Shown here: one piece after another, positions 35,125 to 44,140 of the stretch
How positions within the stretch are numbered: the first letter of the stretch is position 1
Layout of the letters: the number at the start of each line of letters is the position of its first letter
NCBI RefSeq assembly: GCF_025144465.1
Contig: NZ_CP083553.1
Span: 454,501 to 518,500, forward strand
DNA length: 64,000 bases
Direction of reading: 5' to 3'
DNA from: Leisingera sp. S132
GTDB lineage: Bacteria > Pseudomonadota > Alphaproteobacteria > Rhodobacterales > Rhodobacteraceae
Notes under the pieces: generated by a model
What the model was told of the DNA's origin: nothing
The model's database searches: none
The model's input: the letters and a program-made list of their open reading frames with translations, nothing else
Program-made: the position numbers and the translations under genes

Positions 35125-35910
35125 ATGAACCAGAAAACCACCAACCAGCGAGAAGAAGAGATACTGCGCGAGCTTCATCGCGCAGGAGGGTCCTGCCGCG
35201 TGAGCGCGCTGGCGGAGCAGCTGAGCGTCTCCAACGAAACCATCCGGCGCAATGTAAAAACTCTTGAGGAACGCAGAATAGTACGCAAGGTGCATGGTGG
35301 TGTGCATCTGAACGAAGACGTCATCGAACCGCCATTTGAAAACCGCCTTAGTGCACATGCGGATGTGAAAACTGTACTGGCCCAGGCAGTGGCGGAGACG
35401 ATCAGCGACGGAGACTCAGTGTTTCTGGATATCGGATCGACAACGGCCTATGTCGCGCTGGCACTCAGAAATCACAGCAACCTGTTTGTGGTAACGAACT
35501 CTGTTTTTGTTGCTCAGACGCTGGCTATGCGTAACAATAACCGGGTTTTTTTGGCGGGAGGCGAACTGCGTGCTCATGACGGCGGCGCCTTCGGCGCAGA
35601 GGCGCTGGACCTCGTGCGGCGCCTCAATGTTCAACTGGCGGTGTTCTCGGTTGGCGCGGTGAGCAGCGAACTGGGCTTCATGCTGCACGATCTTGAGGAA
35701 GCGAACATTGCGCGCATCGCAGCTGAGAACGCGCAGGTTTGCATTGTTGTGGCGGACAGCGGCAAGTTCAACAAGCGCGCTCCGGTCTCTCTCGACAAGA
35801 TGTCGGCAATCGACGTCTTCTTCACCGACAGCCCCCCGCCGGATGGCATCAGGGCCATGCTGGATAAGCATGAGATCGAAACCGTCGTTGTCAAAAGCGA
35901 AGGCGGGTAA
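35125..35910 (+). CDS. DeoR-family transcriptional regulator
   Basis: 261 residues. The N-terminal winged helix (REEEILRELHRAGGSCRVSALAEQLSVSNETIRRNVKTLEER) carries the DeoR recognition pattern, and VRKVHGGV follows. The C-terminal DeoRC sensor domain shows DGDSVFLDIGSTTAYVA, VVTNSV, and VVADSGKFNKRAP, the region that binds a phosphorylated ligand in this family. It is divergent from the betaine-type operon, which encodes a kinase, so a phosphorylated amino alcohol is a reasonable inducer (inference). Confidence 0.93.
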   Translation: MNQKTTNQREEEILRELHRAGGSCRVSALAEQLSVSNETIRRNVKTLEERRIVRKVHGGVHLNEDVIEPPFENRLSAHADVKTVLAQAVAETISDGDSVFLDIGSTTAYVALALRNHSNLFVVTNSVFVAQTLAMRNNNRVFLAGGELRAHDGGAFGAEALDLVRRLNVQLAVFSVGAVSSELGFMLHDLEEANIARIAAENAQVCIVVADSGKFNKRAPVSLDKMSAIDVFFTDSPPPDGIRAMLDKHEIETVVVKSEGG

Positions 35911-36018
35911 GGCGGTCCGGCAAAACTGGCGGCAACCAGCAAAGTATTTTCCCACGCATAACAGCTGTAATCTAAGGACGTGCACATTGGCTTTAGGTTG
36001 GTGATCTGCTCTCTGAAC

Positions 36019-36978
36019 TCACACTGAGCAGCGCATCCCTTTCCTAGCCAGGTACTGTCGTGCCAGCACGCGGGCCGTTCCGATGAACCGCTGGTTGCGG
36101 ACCTTGGATCCGGGTTCATCCATCCGGTTGATAATCCAGCCGGCATAGGTTGCCGACCGCAGCAGGATGAACAGGTCGAGCGCGCCCAAGTCGATCACCC
36201 GCACCGACATGTAGCCGGCAATCAGAGCATCGCGCAGCGCAGGATAATCGGTCTCCCGCATGTTCTTGAGCAGAGTGGTGGCCAGGTCGAACAGCCGGAA
36301 GCCGAAACCGCTGTCGTCAAAATCGATCAGCTGCAGCTTGTCCCCTTCCGCCATCACGTTCTCGCGCACAAGATCGGCATGGATAAGGCCATAATCCAGA
36401 TTGCCCTCCAGCCGTTGCAGTTCCGCATTCGCTTCGCTGCGCAAGGCAAGGAACAGCGCGCGGTCCTCTTTGGTCATGCTGGGATTTTCCCAGAACCGGC
36501 CCCAGAGCGGGTCTTCGCCAAGAAGGCCTTCGCGGTCCCAGGACCAGCGGCTGAAACCCTCGGGAAGTGTCCAGCGGTCGGAAACCGCGTGCAGCCGGGC
36601 CATTTCGCGGCCTATGCCGTAGAACAATGCGTTACGGTCAGCTGTGTCCAGATCTGCGCCTGTCTGGCCGATCGGGGCGCCGGAGAGCCAGGTCAGCACA
36701 TCCACCTGGATCCCGTCCGCGACATGCAGAAACGCGCCGGAGGCCGAGGGAATGGGGGCGGGCACATGCAAGCCGCCCTCCGCTGCTGCATTCATCCACT
36801 GAAGCTCCGACCACAGCTCTGCATCGGTGCGGTAGCCGGGGCGGTGCAGACGCAGGGCATAGGCGCGCCCGGCATGATCGACCCGATAAACCTGGTTTTC
36901 GCGGGTGGCAATCAGGCGGGTTTGCGCACCCTGCATCCCCCAGAGGGAGAGGGATGCCGTCACGGCTGCAGTAGTCAT
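36019..36978 (-). CDS. APH-family kinase, hydroxylysine-kinase (HYKK/AGPHD1)-like
   Basis: 319 residues. The kinase fold shows ENQVYRVDHAGRAYALRLHRPGY near 27-49, the catalytic YGLIHADLVRENVM (HxDxxxxN) near 215, and LQLIDFDDSGFGFRLFDLATT. It is coupled by an ATGA overlap to a class III aminotransferase-type gene resembling phosphoethanolamine/phosphohydroxylysine phospho-lyases. That pairing parallels the mammalian AGPHD1 / AGXT2L enzymes, in which a hydroxylated amine is phosphorylated and then eliminated. Hence the proposed substrate class is a hydroxy-amine. Homoserine-kinase-like or aminoglycoside-kinase activity is less consistent with the neighbours. Confidence 0.75.
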   Translation of the reverse strand: MTTAAVTASLSLWGMQGAQTRLIATRENQVYRVDHAGRAYALRLHRPGYRTDAELWSELQWMNAAAEGGLHVPAPIPSASGAFLHVADGIQVDVLTWLSGAPIGQTGADLDTADRNALFYGIGREMARLHAVSDRWTLPEGFSRWSWDREGLLGEDPLWGRFWENPSMTKEDRALFLALRSEANAELQRLEGNLDYGLIHADLVRENVMAEGDKLQLIDFDDSGFGFRLFDLATTLLKNMRETDYPALRDALIAGYMSVRVIDLGALDLFILLRSATYAGWIINRMDEPGSKVRNQRFIGTARVLARQYLARKGMRCSV

Positions 36979-38270
36979 GGCTGCACCGGCGTTTCGGCCA
37001 GAACCTCGTCCAGAGTGTTGAACAACAGGTCCGCATTTTCCTTGGAGAACGGCATTGGCGGGCGGATTTTCAGGGTGTTCCTGTGGCGGCCCAGCTTGGA
37101 ATGGATGATGCCGCGGTGGCGCATGGCGTTGATCACCCGGTCGGTGAAGGCAGCGGCCGGTTCCTTGGTGGACCGGTCGAGCACCATTTCGGCGCCAAAC
37201 ACCATGCCGGAGCCGCGCACGTCGCCGATGACCTCGTATTTCTCCTGCAGCGCCTTCAGCCGGGCGCGGGCATGGGCGCCGACCGCCTCGGCATGGGCCA
37301 GCAGGTTCTTGTCCTCGATCTCCTCCAGCACCGCCATGGCGGCGGCACAGGACACCGGGTTGCCACCGAAGGTGTTGAAGTAGCGGTAGCCGGAGCGGAA
37401 GGTGTTAAGGATCTCGCTGCGGGTGACAACGCCGCCGACCGGGTGGCCGTTGGCCATCGGTTTGCCCAGCGTCAGCACATCCGGCACTACGCCCATCTTC
37501 TGATGCGCCCACATATGGGTTCCGGTGCGGCCAAAGCCGGACTGCACCTCGTCGCAGACCAGAAGGCCGCCGGCCTTGCGCACCACCTCTGCCGCGGGCT
37601 TCAGCCAGCCGTCGGGGTGGTTCGGGAAGCCCTCGTTCAGGAAGAACGGGCAGACAACCAGCGCGGCGAAGCCGGTGCCGGCCTCTTCATGCGCGGCGAT
37701 CTGCTCCGCTACGGCGGCGGCAAATCTGGTGCCGTCAGGGTCCGGGTTGCGGTAGCTGTCAGGGGCTTCGGCAAAGCGGAAAAACTGTTCCAGCCCGAAG
37801 CCGACGGTTGGAGGATTGGAGCAGCTGAGCTGGCTGACCAGCGCGGTGTTGCCGTGATAGGTCGCGTCGGTGGCCACGATGCCACGCTTGCCGGTCATTG
37901 CTTCCGCCATGCGCAGGGCGATGTCATTGGCCTCTGATCCGGTGCAGGTCAGAATGGCCGTGTCGAGTGAGGCATCCATGGTCGCAGTCAGCTTCTCCGC
38001 ATAATCCAGAATGCCGTCGTGCAGATAGCGTGTGTGGGTGTTGAGCGTGGCTGCCTGCCGGCAGATCGCCTCGACCACACGCGGGTTGCAGTGGCCGACA
38101 TGCGGCACGTTGTTGTAGCAGTCCAGATACTTTCGCCCGTCCGCGTCCCACAGCCAAACGCCTTCTCCCTTCACGATATGCAGCGGTTCTTCATAGAAGG
38201 TGGAGACATTCGGCCCAAGGAGCCGGGCGCGCCGGTTGATGAGGTTCTGGGACCTGGCGGGCATGGGCAT
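36975..38270 (-). CDS. PLP enzyme, class III aminotransferase fold, amine-phosphate phospho-lyase-like
   Basis: 431 residues from ATG 38270 (an upstream TTG is possible). The PLP lysine is in LTLGKPMANGHPVGG. The segment KYLDCYNNVPHVGHCNP near 60 closely resembles the YLDCxNNVxHVGHCxP segment I recall from vertebrate ethanolamine-phosphate and 5-phosphohydroxylysine phospho-lyases, rather than typical omega-transaminases. FTNSGSEAND-like CTGSEANDIALRMAEA follows. The reaction would be elimination of phosphate and ammonia from a phosphorylated amino alcohol, giving an aldehyde. The aldehyde dehydrogenase gene 14 bp away and the coupled kinase support this. Confidence 0.75.
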   Translation of the reverse strand: MPMPARSQNLINRRARLLGPNVSTFYEEPLHIVKGEGVWLWDADGRKYLDCYNNVPHVGHCNPRVVEAICRQAATLNTHTRYLHDGILDYAEKLTATMDASLDTAILTCTGSEANDIALRMAEAMTGKRGIVATDATYHGNTALVSQLSCSNPPTVGFGLEQFFRFAEAPDSYRNPDPDGTRFAAAVAEQIAAHEEAGTGFAALVVCPFFLNEGFPNHPDGWLKPAAEVVRKAGGLLVCDEVQSGFGRTGTHMWAHQKMGVVPDVLTLGKPMANGHPVGGVVTRSEILNTFRSGYRYFNTFGGNPVSCAAAMAVLEEIEDKNLLAHAEAVGAHARARLKALQEKYEVIGDVRGSGMVFGAEMVLDRSTKEPAAAFTDRVINAMRHRGIIHSKLGRHRNTLKIRPPMPFSKENADLLFNTLDEVLAETPVQP

Positions 38271-38284
38271 GGCGGTTTCCTGTT

Positions 38285-39772
38285 TTAAAGTTGTATCCAA
38301 GCGGACTTCAGGTCGGAGTACTTCTCCAGGGCGTGCAGGGATTTGTCATGGCCATTGCCGGACTGCTTAACGCCGCCCAGGGGCACGGTCAGGTCGGAAC
38401 CGCCGTAAGTGTTCACATGCACGATGCCGGCGCGGATGCCTGCCACCATCCGGTGCGCCCGGCTAAGGTTTGCGGTCCAGACCCCGGCAGACAGCCCGTA
38501 GGTGGTTGCGTTGGCCAGGCGGATGGCATCTTCTTCATTCTTAAAGGTGGTGACGGCCAGCACCGGGCCGAACACCTCGTTCTGGAACAGATTGTCCTGC
38601 GGCTTCACGCCCGTCATGATGGTCGGCTGCATGTAGAAGCCGCCGGTTTCCTGAAGGATGCGTTTGCCGCCGCTGCGCAGCTCGGCGCCCTCGGCCTCGG
38701 CGCGGGCGGCAAATTCCAGATTGGCCTCCAGCTCCGCCAGCGAATGGACCGCGCCGATTTGGCTGTTCAGGTCGAGCGGGTCGCCGACCCGGAGGGCCTC
38801 TGCATGGCGGCTCATTTCGGCAATGAAATCCTCGGCAATGTCTTCCTGCACCAGAAGCCGGGAGCCCGCGACGCAGACCTGGCCGGAGTTGCGGAAGATG
38901 GCTGCGGCGGAAACTTTGGCCGCCTCAGCGAGATCCGGCGCATCGTTGAAGATGATGTTGGGGGATTTGCCGCCCAGTTCCAGATAGCAGCGCTTGAGGT
39001 TGGAGCGGGCCGAATACTCCAGCAGCCGCCGCCCGGTGGCACCGGAGCCGGTGAAGACTATGATGTCCACATCCATGCTGAGCGCCAGGGTCTCGCCAAC
39101 GACGCTGCCCTTGCCGGTCACCACGTTGAACACCCCCGGCGGAACACCGGCCTCAATCGCCAGTTCGGCGATTTTCAAGAGGCTGAGCGAGGCGCTTTCG
39201 GCCGGCTTCAGGACAATCGAATTGCCCGCCGCCAGCGCCGGGGCGATTTTCCAGGAGCCGATCATCAGCGGGAAATTCCAGGGCACGATGGCACCGACCA
39301 CCCCGACCGGCGCATGATGCACCAAGGCCAGCACGTCATCTGCCGTTGGCGCAACCTGACCGTAGACCTTGTCGATTGCCTCGCCGTAGTAGCGGAAGGT
39401 GGCAGCGGCTGACAGCGCTTCGGCTTTGATTGCCATGCTGATTTCGGTGCCGTTGTCGCGCACCCCTAGAACTGCCAGTTCCAGCGCCCGCTCCTCGATC
39501 AGGTCGCCGAGCCGCATCAGCACCTTTTTGCGGGCGGCAGGGGCCATGCGAGCCCAGTGCCCGGCCTCAAAGGAAGCCCGTGCGGAAGCGATGGCACGTT
39601 CCATGTCGGCAGATGTTCCTTCTGCCAGCTCCGTCAACCGCCGGCCGTCGATGGGTGAAGTCACCTCAAGCGTGCCGCCCCTCAGGGAGGCCTGCTGCTT
39701 GCCATCAATGAAATGTCCCTGCACCGGCACCTCCAGCTGGCGGAGGGCGTTGATATCGTTCTGGTTCAGCAT
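38285..39772 (-). CDS. NAD(P)-dependent aldehyde dehydrogenase
   Basis: 495 residues from ATG 39772; the longer reading overlaps tctA. All ALDH landmarks are present: PWNFPLMIGSWKIAPALAAGNSIVLKPAE, FTGSGATGR, the catalytic glutamate in LELGGKSPN and the nucleophilic cysteine in NSGQVCVAGSRLLV, then EVFGPVLAV. It should oxidise the aldehyde made by the adjacent phospho-lyase-like enzyme to the acid. The gap to tctA is four bases, so it is part of the same operon. Confidence 0.95.
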   Translation of the reverse strand: MLNQNDINALRQLEVPVQGHFIDGKQQASLRGGTLEVTSPIDGRRLTELAEGTSADMERAIASARASFEAGHWARMAPAARKKVLMRLGDLIEERALELAVLGVRDNGTEISMAIKAEALSAAATFRYYGEAIDKVYGQVAPTADDVLALVHHAPVGVVGAIVPWNFPLMIGSWKIAPALAAGNSIVLKPAESASLSLLKIAELAIEAGVPPGVFNVVTGKGSVVGETLALSMDVDIIVFTGSGATGRRLLEYSARSNLKRCYLELGGKSPNIIFNDAPDLAEAAKVSAAAIFRNSGQVCVAGSRLLVQEDIAEDFIAEMSRHAEALRVGDPLDLNSQIGAVHSLAELEANLEFAARAEAEGAELRSGGKRILQETGGFYMQPTIMTGVKPQDNLFQNEVFGPVLAVTTFKNEEDAIRLANATTYGLSAGVWTANLSRAHRMVAGIRAGIVHVNTYGGSDLTVPLGGVKQSGNGHDKSLHALEKYSDLKSAWIQL

Positions 39773-39776
39773 GCTG

Positions 39777-41303
39777 TTACCCCTGCTGGCTGGAATGTTC
39801 GTAGTCCGGCCCGAGCGGCTCCGGCTTTTGCTTGGCCTTCTGTTCACGGATCAGAGTGCGGATGTGCAGCACCAGGATTCCGATGATCATCACAAAGATG
39901 ATCGCGGCGATGGGGCGGCTGATGAAATCGAGAGGGGTTTTTACCGCCGCCATTGCGGCCCGGAGCTTGACCTCCATGATGCCGCCCAGGACCATGCCCA
40001 GGATGATCGGCACAATCGGCAGGTTCAGCCGTTTGAGGATCAGCCCGAACACCCCGAAACCGGCGGCAATCGCGCAGTCTGTGATCGAGTTGCGCAGCGA
40101 ATAGACGCCGATGAAGGACAGGATCAGGATCATCATGCCCAGGAAACGGGTCGGGATCTGGATGATCTTCAGCAAGAGGTTGGTCGAGAACAGCAGGAAG
40201 ACAAGCACAATCACGTTAAGCAGGATCAGGGCCATGTAGATCGCCATCACAAAATCCAGCTGGGTCTCGAACAGCTGCGGCCCCGGAATGACGTTATGCA
40301 CATAGAACACCGACAGCATCATCGCGGTTAGCGCCTCGCCGGGGATGCCCAAGGCCAGCAGCGGGATCATTGCCGCACCTGGGACAGCGTTGTTTGCTGC
40401 CTCAGATGCGACAAGGCCTTCGGGAGAGCCGTTGCCGAAGGCGTCCGGAGTTTTCGAGGTTTTCTGAGCGTAGGTGTAGGACAGGAACTGTGCAGTGAAT
40501 TCACCGACGCCGGGGATCATGCCCATCAGCACGCCAAGGGAGGACGAGACGGTTGCGATGCGCTTGATCCCCAGCAGCTCTTTCATGCCCGCCAGCATAC
40601 TGCCCTGCACATGGGCTTCCTCCGGGGCATGGTCTTTTTCGATCAGAAGCAGAAAGGCCTGGCTGAGGGCAAAGAGGCCCAGCACCACGACGATCAGGTC
40701 GAACCCCGACGACAGCCAGGATTGATCGAAGGTAAAGCGCTTGGTGTATTTGACCGGCTCCAGCCCGACTGTGTTCAGGAAAATGCCGAAACAGGCCAGC
40801 ATTCCAGCGGCAAATGTCTGGCCGCGGTGCGCCACCACCACCAGCAGAATGCCCATGAAGGCAGCCAGAAAGATCTCGCGGCTGCCGAAATGCGGTGCGA
40901 CCAGCGCCAGCAGCGGCGCCAGCAGGATCAGGCAGATGACAGAGAAAATGCCGCCGAAGAAAGACGCCGTATACGCCAGAGAAAGTGCCCGATGGCCCTC
41001 TTTGCGCTTGGTCATCGGATAGCCGTCATATGTTGTCAGCGCATTGACTGGCGTGCCGGGGGTATTGATCAGGATGGCCGGGATTGCGCCGCCATACATC
41101 GAGCTTCCATAGATTCCCAAGAGCAGAGTCAGCCCGACAATGGGCTCAAAGGCAAAGGTGGCGGGCAGCAGGATAGCAATGGCAACCGCAGGCCCGACAC
41201 CCGGCAGGGCACCGATGATGACACCGCCGATGGAGCCTATGACCAGTGCGGCAACGACGTCCCATTGAGCGAGGATTTGCAGACCGGAGAGCAGAGTGTC
41301 CAT
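39777..41303 (-). CDS. tctA: Tripartite tricarboxylate transporter large membrane subunit (TctA)
   Basis: 508 residues, about 12 hydrophobic segments. The TctA signature GGVIIGALPGVGPAVAIAILLP lies near 27-48, with GGAIPAILINTPGTPVNALTTYDGYP near 71-97. The internal repeat appears again as LGVLMGMIPGVGEFTAQFLSY and GAAMIPLLALGIPGEALTA. It is the solute channel of a TTT-type secondary transporter with TctB and the periplasmic TctC. The carboxylated substrate is not predictable from sequence. Confidence 0.95.
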   Translation of the reverse strand: MDTLLSGLQILAQWDVVAALVIGSIGGVIIGALPGVGPAVAIAILLPATFAFEPIVGLTLLLGIYGSSMYGGAIPAILINTPGTPVNALTTYDGYPMTKRKEGHRALSLAYTASFFGGIFSVICLILLAPLLALVAPHFGSREIFLAAFMGILLVVVAHRGQTFAAGMLACFGIFLNTVGLEPVKYTKRFTFDQSWLSSGFDLIVVVLGLFALSQAFLLLIEKDHAPEEAHVQGSMLAGMKELLGIKRIATVSSSLGVLMGMIPGVGEFTAQFLSYTYAQKTSKTPDAFGNGSPEGLVASEAANNAVPGAAMIPLLALGIPGEALTAMMLSVFYVHNVIPGPQLFETQLDFVMAIYMALILLNVIVLVFLLFSTNLLLKIIQIPTRFLGMMILILSFIGVYSLRNSITDCAIAAGFGVFGLILKRLNLPIVPIILGMVLGGIMEVKLRAAMAAVKTPLDFISRPIAAIIFVMIIGILVLHIRTLIREQKAKQKPEPLGPDYEHSSQQG

Positions 41304-41310
41304 AGCGTCC

Positions 41311-41850
41311 TCAAAGGTAGGTCATAGCAAAGGCGCGCAGCGCTTCGGGCAGATGCTGGTAAATTTCGCCTGCAGGAATTTTGACTTGTAAAAATCCCCG
41401 GAAGATCAGCGCAACACAGGTGGCAAACAGCGTGGCAAGCGCAAGGTGCAGAGGGCGGCGGAAACCTGCACGAAGAGTCAGGAACAGGGCAAACAGGATG
41501 GTTGACGGCAGGTAGCCGAACAGCGGAACAATCGCGACATAGGCCAGGAAATAGAGCACATACTCTAGCGATCTGAGCCAGAAAACAACCTCCTTCAAGC
41601 GGCCGGAAATCCGGGGGGAGACCATTGAACCCAGAAGGTGGAATGCGCCAAAGACCACCATGCCCCAGACCGCAACGCTGGGCCACAAGGACGGCTGGCC
41701 GAACCACTTAGTGCGCTTCACCCATTTCGTCTGTTCACCCAGCTGGCTCAGCAGGAACAGCGCGAACAGCAGGAACATCACGGCAAAAACCAGATCGCCG
41801 GGCCGCCGGTAGCGCTGAAAAAGTTCCTGAAAATATTTGATGCGTGTCAT
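41311..41850 (-). CDS. tctB: Tripartite tricarboxylate transporter small membrane subunit (TctB)
   Basis: 179 residues with four hydrophobic segments, the normal TctB layout: GDLVFAVMFLLFALFLLSQ, WPSVAVWGMVVFGAFHLLGS, LEYVLYFLAYVAIVPLFGYLPSTILFALFLTLRAGF and HLALATLFATCVALIFRGFL. Poorly conserved in sequence, so the call leans on topology and its place seven bases before tctA. Confidence 0.9.
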   Translation of the reverse strand: MTRIKYFQELFQRYRRPGDLVFAVMFLLFALFLLSQLGEQTKWVKRTKWFGQPSLWPSVAVWGMVVFGAFHLLGSMVSPRISGRLKEVVFWLRSLEYVLYFLAYVAIVPLFGYLPSTILFALFLTLRAGFRRPLHLALATLFATCVALIFRGFLQVKIPAGEIYQHLPEALRAFAMTYL

Positions 41851-41910
41851 CGCTGCGTCCTCCTCCTGCCGCGGCGGATGCCGGGGCGCATTGCAGCGCC
41901 CCAGGCTGCA

Positions 41911-42840
41911 TTAGTCGCCCACCAGCGCGTTGATTTCGGCCAGATCAGTGATGTCTTTCTCGATCTGCTGGGAAGAACTCTCTGCATCCTTCCAATAGAG
42001 CAGCACGCCGGTTTCCTTCATCAGGTTTTGCGCCGCCTCGGTTTCCAGCGTGGCCTGGGCGGCGGCGGCGATCTTGCCGCGTGCATCTTCCGGGGTGTCC
42101 TTGTGCACAAACAACCCGTTCCACAGCGACAGTTCCAAGCCCGGAACCACCTCGGCCATGGTCGGCACATCCGGGGTGAGCGCGGTGCGCTCGGAGCCGA
42201 TGCTGGCCAGGATCTTGATGTTGTCCATGCAGGGCAGAAGGGTTTGCAAGGTGCCGTTGACAACGTCCACGTCGCCCGAGGCCAGCACATTGCAGTCAAG
42301 CAAATCGTAAGCGGCTTCGCTGGTGAAATCGAAGCCGGATTTGATGGCGGCGGCAAAGGTCACCTTGGTGGGGGCCAGGAAGGTGCCGTAGTGACCCAGC
42401 GACACGTCATTTTCCGCGCCATAGGCCGAAAGCTCTTCCCAAGTGTCATAGGGTTTTTCCGCCAGGGTTGCGACCACAAACGGATAGGTCAGGAAGATGC
42501 CGACTGGATCAAATGGATTGGGGGCCAGTTCCGGGATGCCGATTTCGGGGCCAACCACCGGCACCCCGATCACGAAAGACCCAACGGTGTAGCCATCTGC
42601 TGGTGCGCTGGCCACTTCAACGGCGCCGGGGAACGGTCCGCCGCCGCCGCCTGGCTTGTTCACCACCGCTGCCGGGACGCCGTACATCTCCTGGAACTTG
42701 TCGGCGATCATTCGGGTCAGCACATCCTCGAGGTCTCCCGGCGGCCAGGGCACCACGAAGGAGACCGGCTTCTCCGGGTATTCCGCCATCGCGGCAGTGG
42801 CGCTGAGCACGGCGGCGGCAGCTGCAAGTTTGAGTTTCAT
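41911..42840 (-). CDS. tctC: Tripartite tricarboxylate transporter substrate-binding protein (TctC)
   Basis: 309 residues. A signal peptide ends at AAMA. The mature protein begins EYPEKPVSFVVPWPPGDLEDVLTRMIADKFQE, the standard TctC start, and continues with VVNKPGGGGGPFPGAVEVASAPADGYTVG. These proteins bind carboxylates, aromatic acids or amino acids. In this cluster the ligand is likely to be the compound processed by the kinase, phospholyase and demethylase. Two cysteine pairs (DLLDCNV, LLPCMDN) could form a disulfide in the periplasm. Confidence 0.93.
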   Translation of the reverse strand: MKLKLAAAAAVLSATAAMAEYPEKPVSFVVPWPPGDLEDVLTRMIADKFQEMYGVPAAVVNKPGGGGGPFPGAVEVASAPADGYTVGSFVIGVPVVGPEIGIPELAPNPFDPVGIFLTYPFVVATLAEKPYDTWEELSAYGAENDVSLGHYGTFLAPTKVTFAAAIKSGFDFTSEAAYDLLDCNVLASGDVDVVNGTLQTLLPCMDNIKILASIGSERTALTPDVPTMAEVVPGLELSLWNGLFVHKDTPEDARGKIAAAAQATLETEAAQNLMKETGVLLYWKDAESSSQQIEKDITDLAEINALVGD

Positions 42841-42873
42841 AGTTTCCTCCCTTTTGAATACCTTATCTGTTGG

Positions 42874-44115
42874 TCACGCCTTGCCTCTCGGGACAGCTCC
42901 TTCCGCTACCCAGCGGTCCAGGATTTCCAGTGCTGTTCGGGTGAAGGCGGGGTCGTTGATGTGCGCCTCCAGCTCTGTTGCTTGGACAGAGGGGGCAACG
43001 GTTGCGCTTAGCTCAGTGGTGAAGGCCTCCAGTCCTTCAGGATCGTGGCAATCGCCGCCGGGGCGGTCCCACTCCTCGATCCCGCCTTTTGGAATGATCA
43101 GATGCGTGGGGGCTTTGCTCTCGCCTATCCGCCGGTTCAGTTCGCGGGCGATGCCGCGGCGTTCTTCGGCGTTGTAGTAGGTGTTCTTGACCAGTTTGTT
43201 GTGGGTGTGGATCGGGCGCCCCTGGAACTGCGCCGGGATTTCCTGCCAGCCGGCAAAGTCGATCAGGTCCATGCAGCCGGGCGCGACGATTTGCGGGATA
43301 CCTGCACGGCCGGCCGACAGGTGCCGGTCGCGCCCGGCATTGACCACTGAGCCAGCCAACAGGTTGCCCAGTTCGCAGCCTGCGAAATCCATAACACAGA
43401 CAAAGCCGTTCTGCGCCGCAATCTGCTCAAAAGCCATGCCGCCCATGCCCATGGCATGAAAAACAGCTACCTCGTAGCCGCGCTGCTCCAATTCCGGTTT
43501 CAGGGTCTTGATGTATTTGAGGCAGGAGGTGCCCAGCGATGTGACGCCGATCACCGGCCGCCCGCTGACCGCAGGTTCAGCGGCCTTGGCCGCGCCCAGC
43601 ACCGCCCCCGCCGCCTGAGCCAGCGAGGAGCGGCAAATGCTGTTCAGCCCATACAGGCCGCCTGCCCAGAGGATCATCTGGATATCAGGAGACAGCCGTT
43701 CTGCCGGGATCAACGCCGAGAAGGAAACAGTGGAGACAACATATTTCGGCAAACCCACCGGCAGCGCCTGGCAGACGTCCAGGGCCAGATCGGTGCCCAT
43801 GGTGCCGCCCAGGATGATCACACCGTCGATGCCGCCGTCACGGTGCAACTTCTGCGCAAGGGTACAGGCGCCGGCCGACATGATGTTCATCGCCACATGC
43901 TCGCTTCCGCTTTCAATCGCGGTCTCAATCGAACTGCCGCCGGCCTTTGCCACGTCATGCTTGGAGAAATCCGCCGGCTGCTCCCGGTTGCCCAGCACGC
44001 TGACATCCAGTGTCAGTACGCTGCCGCCCAAGGCGCATATTTTTTGCGCTAGAAACTCCAGCTCAGCGTTCTTGGTGTCGTATGTCCCTATGACCAGTAT
44101 TGTTTTGTCAGCCAT
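42874..44115 (-). CDS. Tm-1-like ATP-binding domain protein (UPF0261)
   Basis: 413 residues from ATG 44115. The family mark is at the start: ILVIGTYDTKNAELEFLAQKICALGGSVLTLDVSVLG, matching the GTxDTKxxE nucleotide site of tomato Tm-1. Further matches are GVIILGGTMGTDLA and VIGVTSLGTSCLKYI, and the C-terminal PQIVAPGCMDLIDF and IPKGGIEEWDRPGGDCHDPEG. The biochemical function of UPF0261 proteins is not established. The gene sits inside a degradation operon, which suggests an enzymatic step rather than a structural role. Confidence 0.88.
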   Translation of the reverse strand: MADKTILVIGTYDTKNAELEFLAQKICALGGSVLTLDVSVLGNREQPADFSKHDVAKAGGSSIETAIESGSEHVAMNIMSAGACTLAQKLHRDGGIDGVIILGGTMGTDLALDVCQALPVGLPKYVVSTVSFSALIPAERLSPDIQMILWAGGLYGLNSICRSSLAQAAGAVLGAAKAAEPAVSGRPVIGVTSLGTSCLKYIKTLKPELEQRGYEVAVFHAMGMGGMAFEQIAAQNGFVCVMDFAGCELGNLLAGSVVNAGRDRHLSAGRAGIPQIVAPGCMDLIDFAGWQEIPAQFQGRPIHTHNKLVKNTYYNAEERRGIARELNRRIGESKAPTHLIIPKGGIEEWDRPGGDCHDPEGLEAFTTELSATVAPSVQATELEAHINDPAFTRTALEILDRWVAEGAVPRGKA

Positions 44116-44140
44116 TGCGCCCTTCCTCCCGCTGGTGGCT

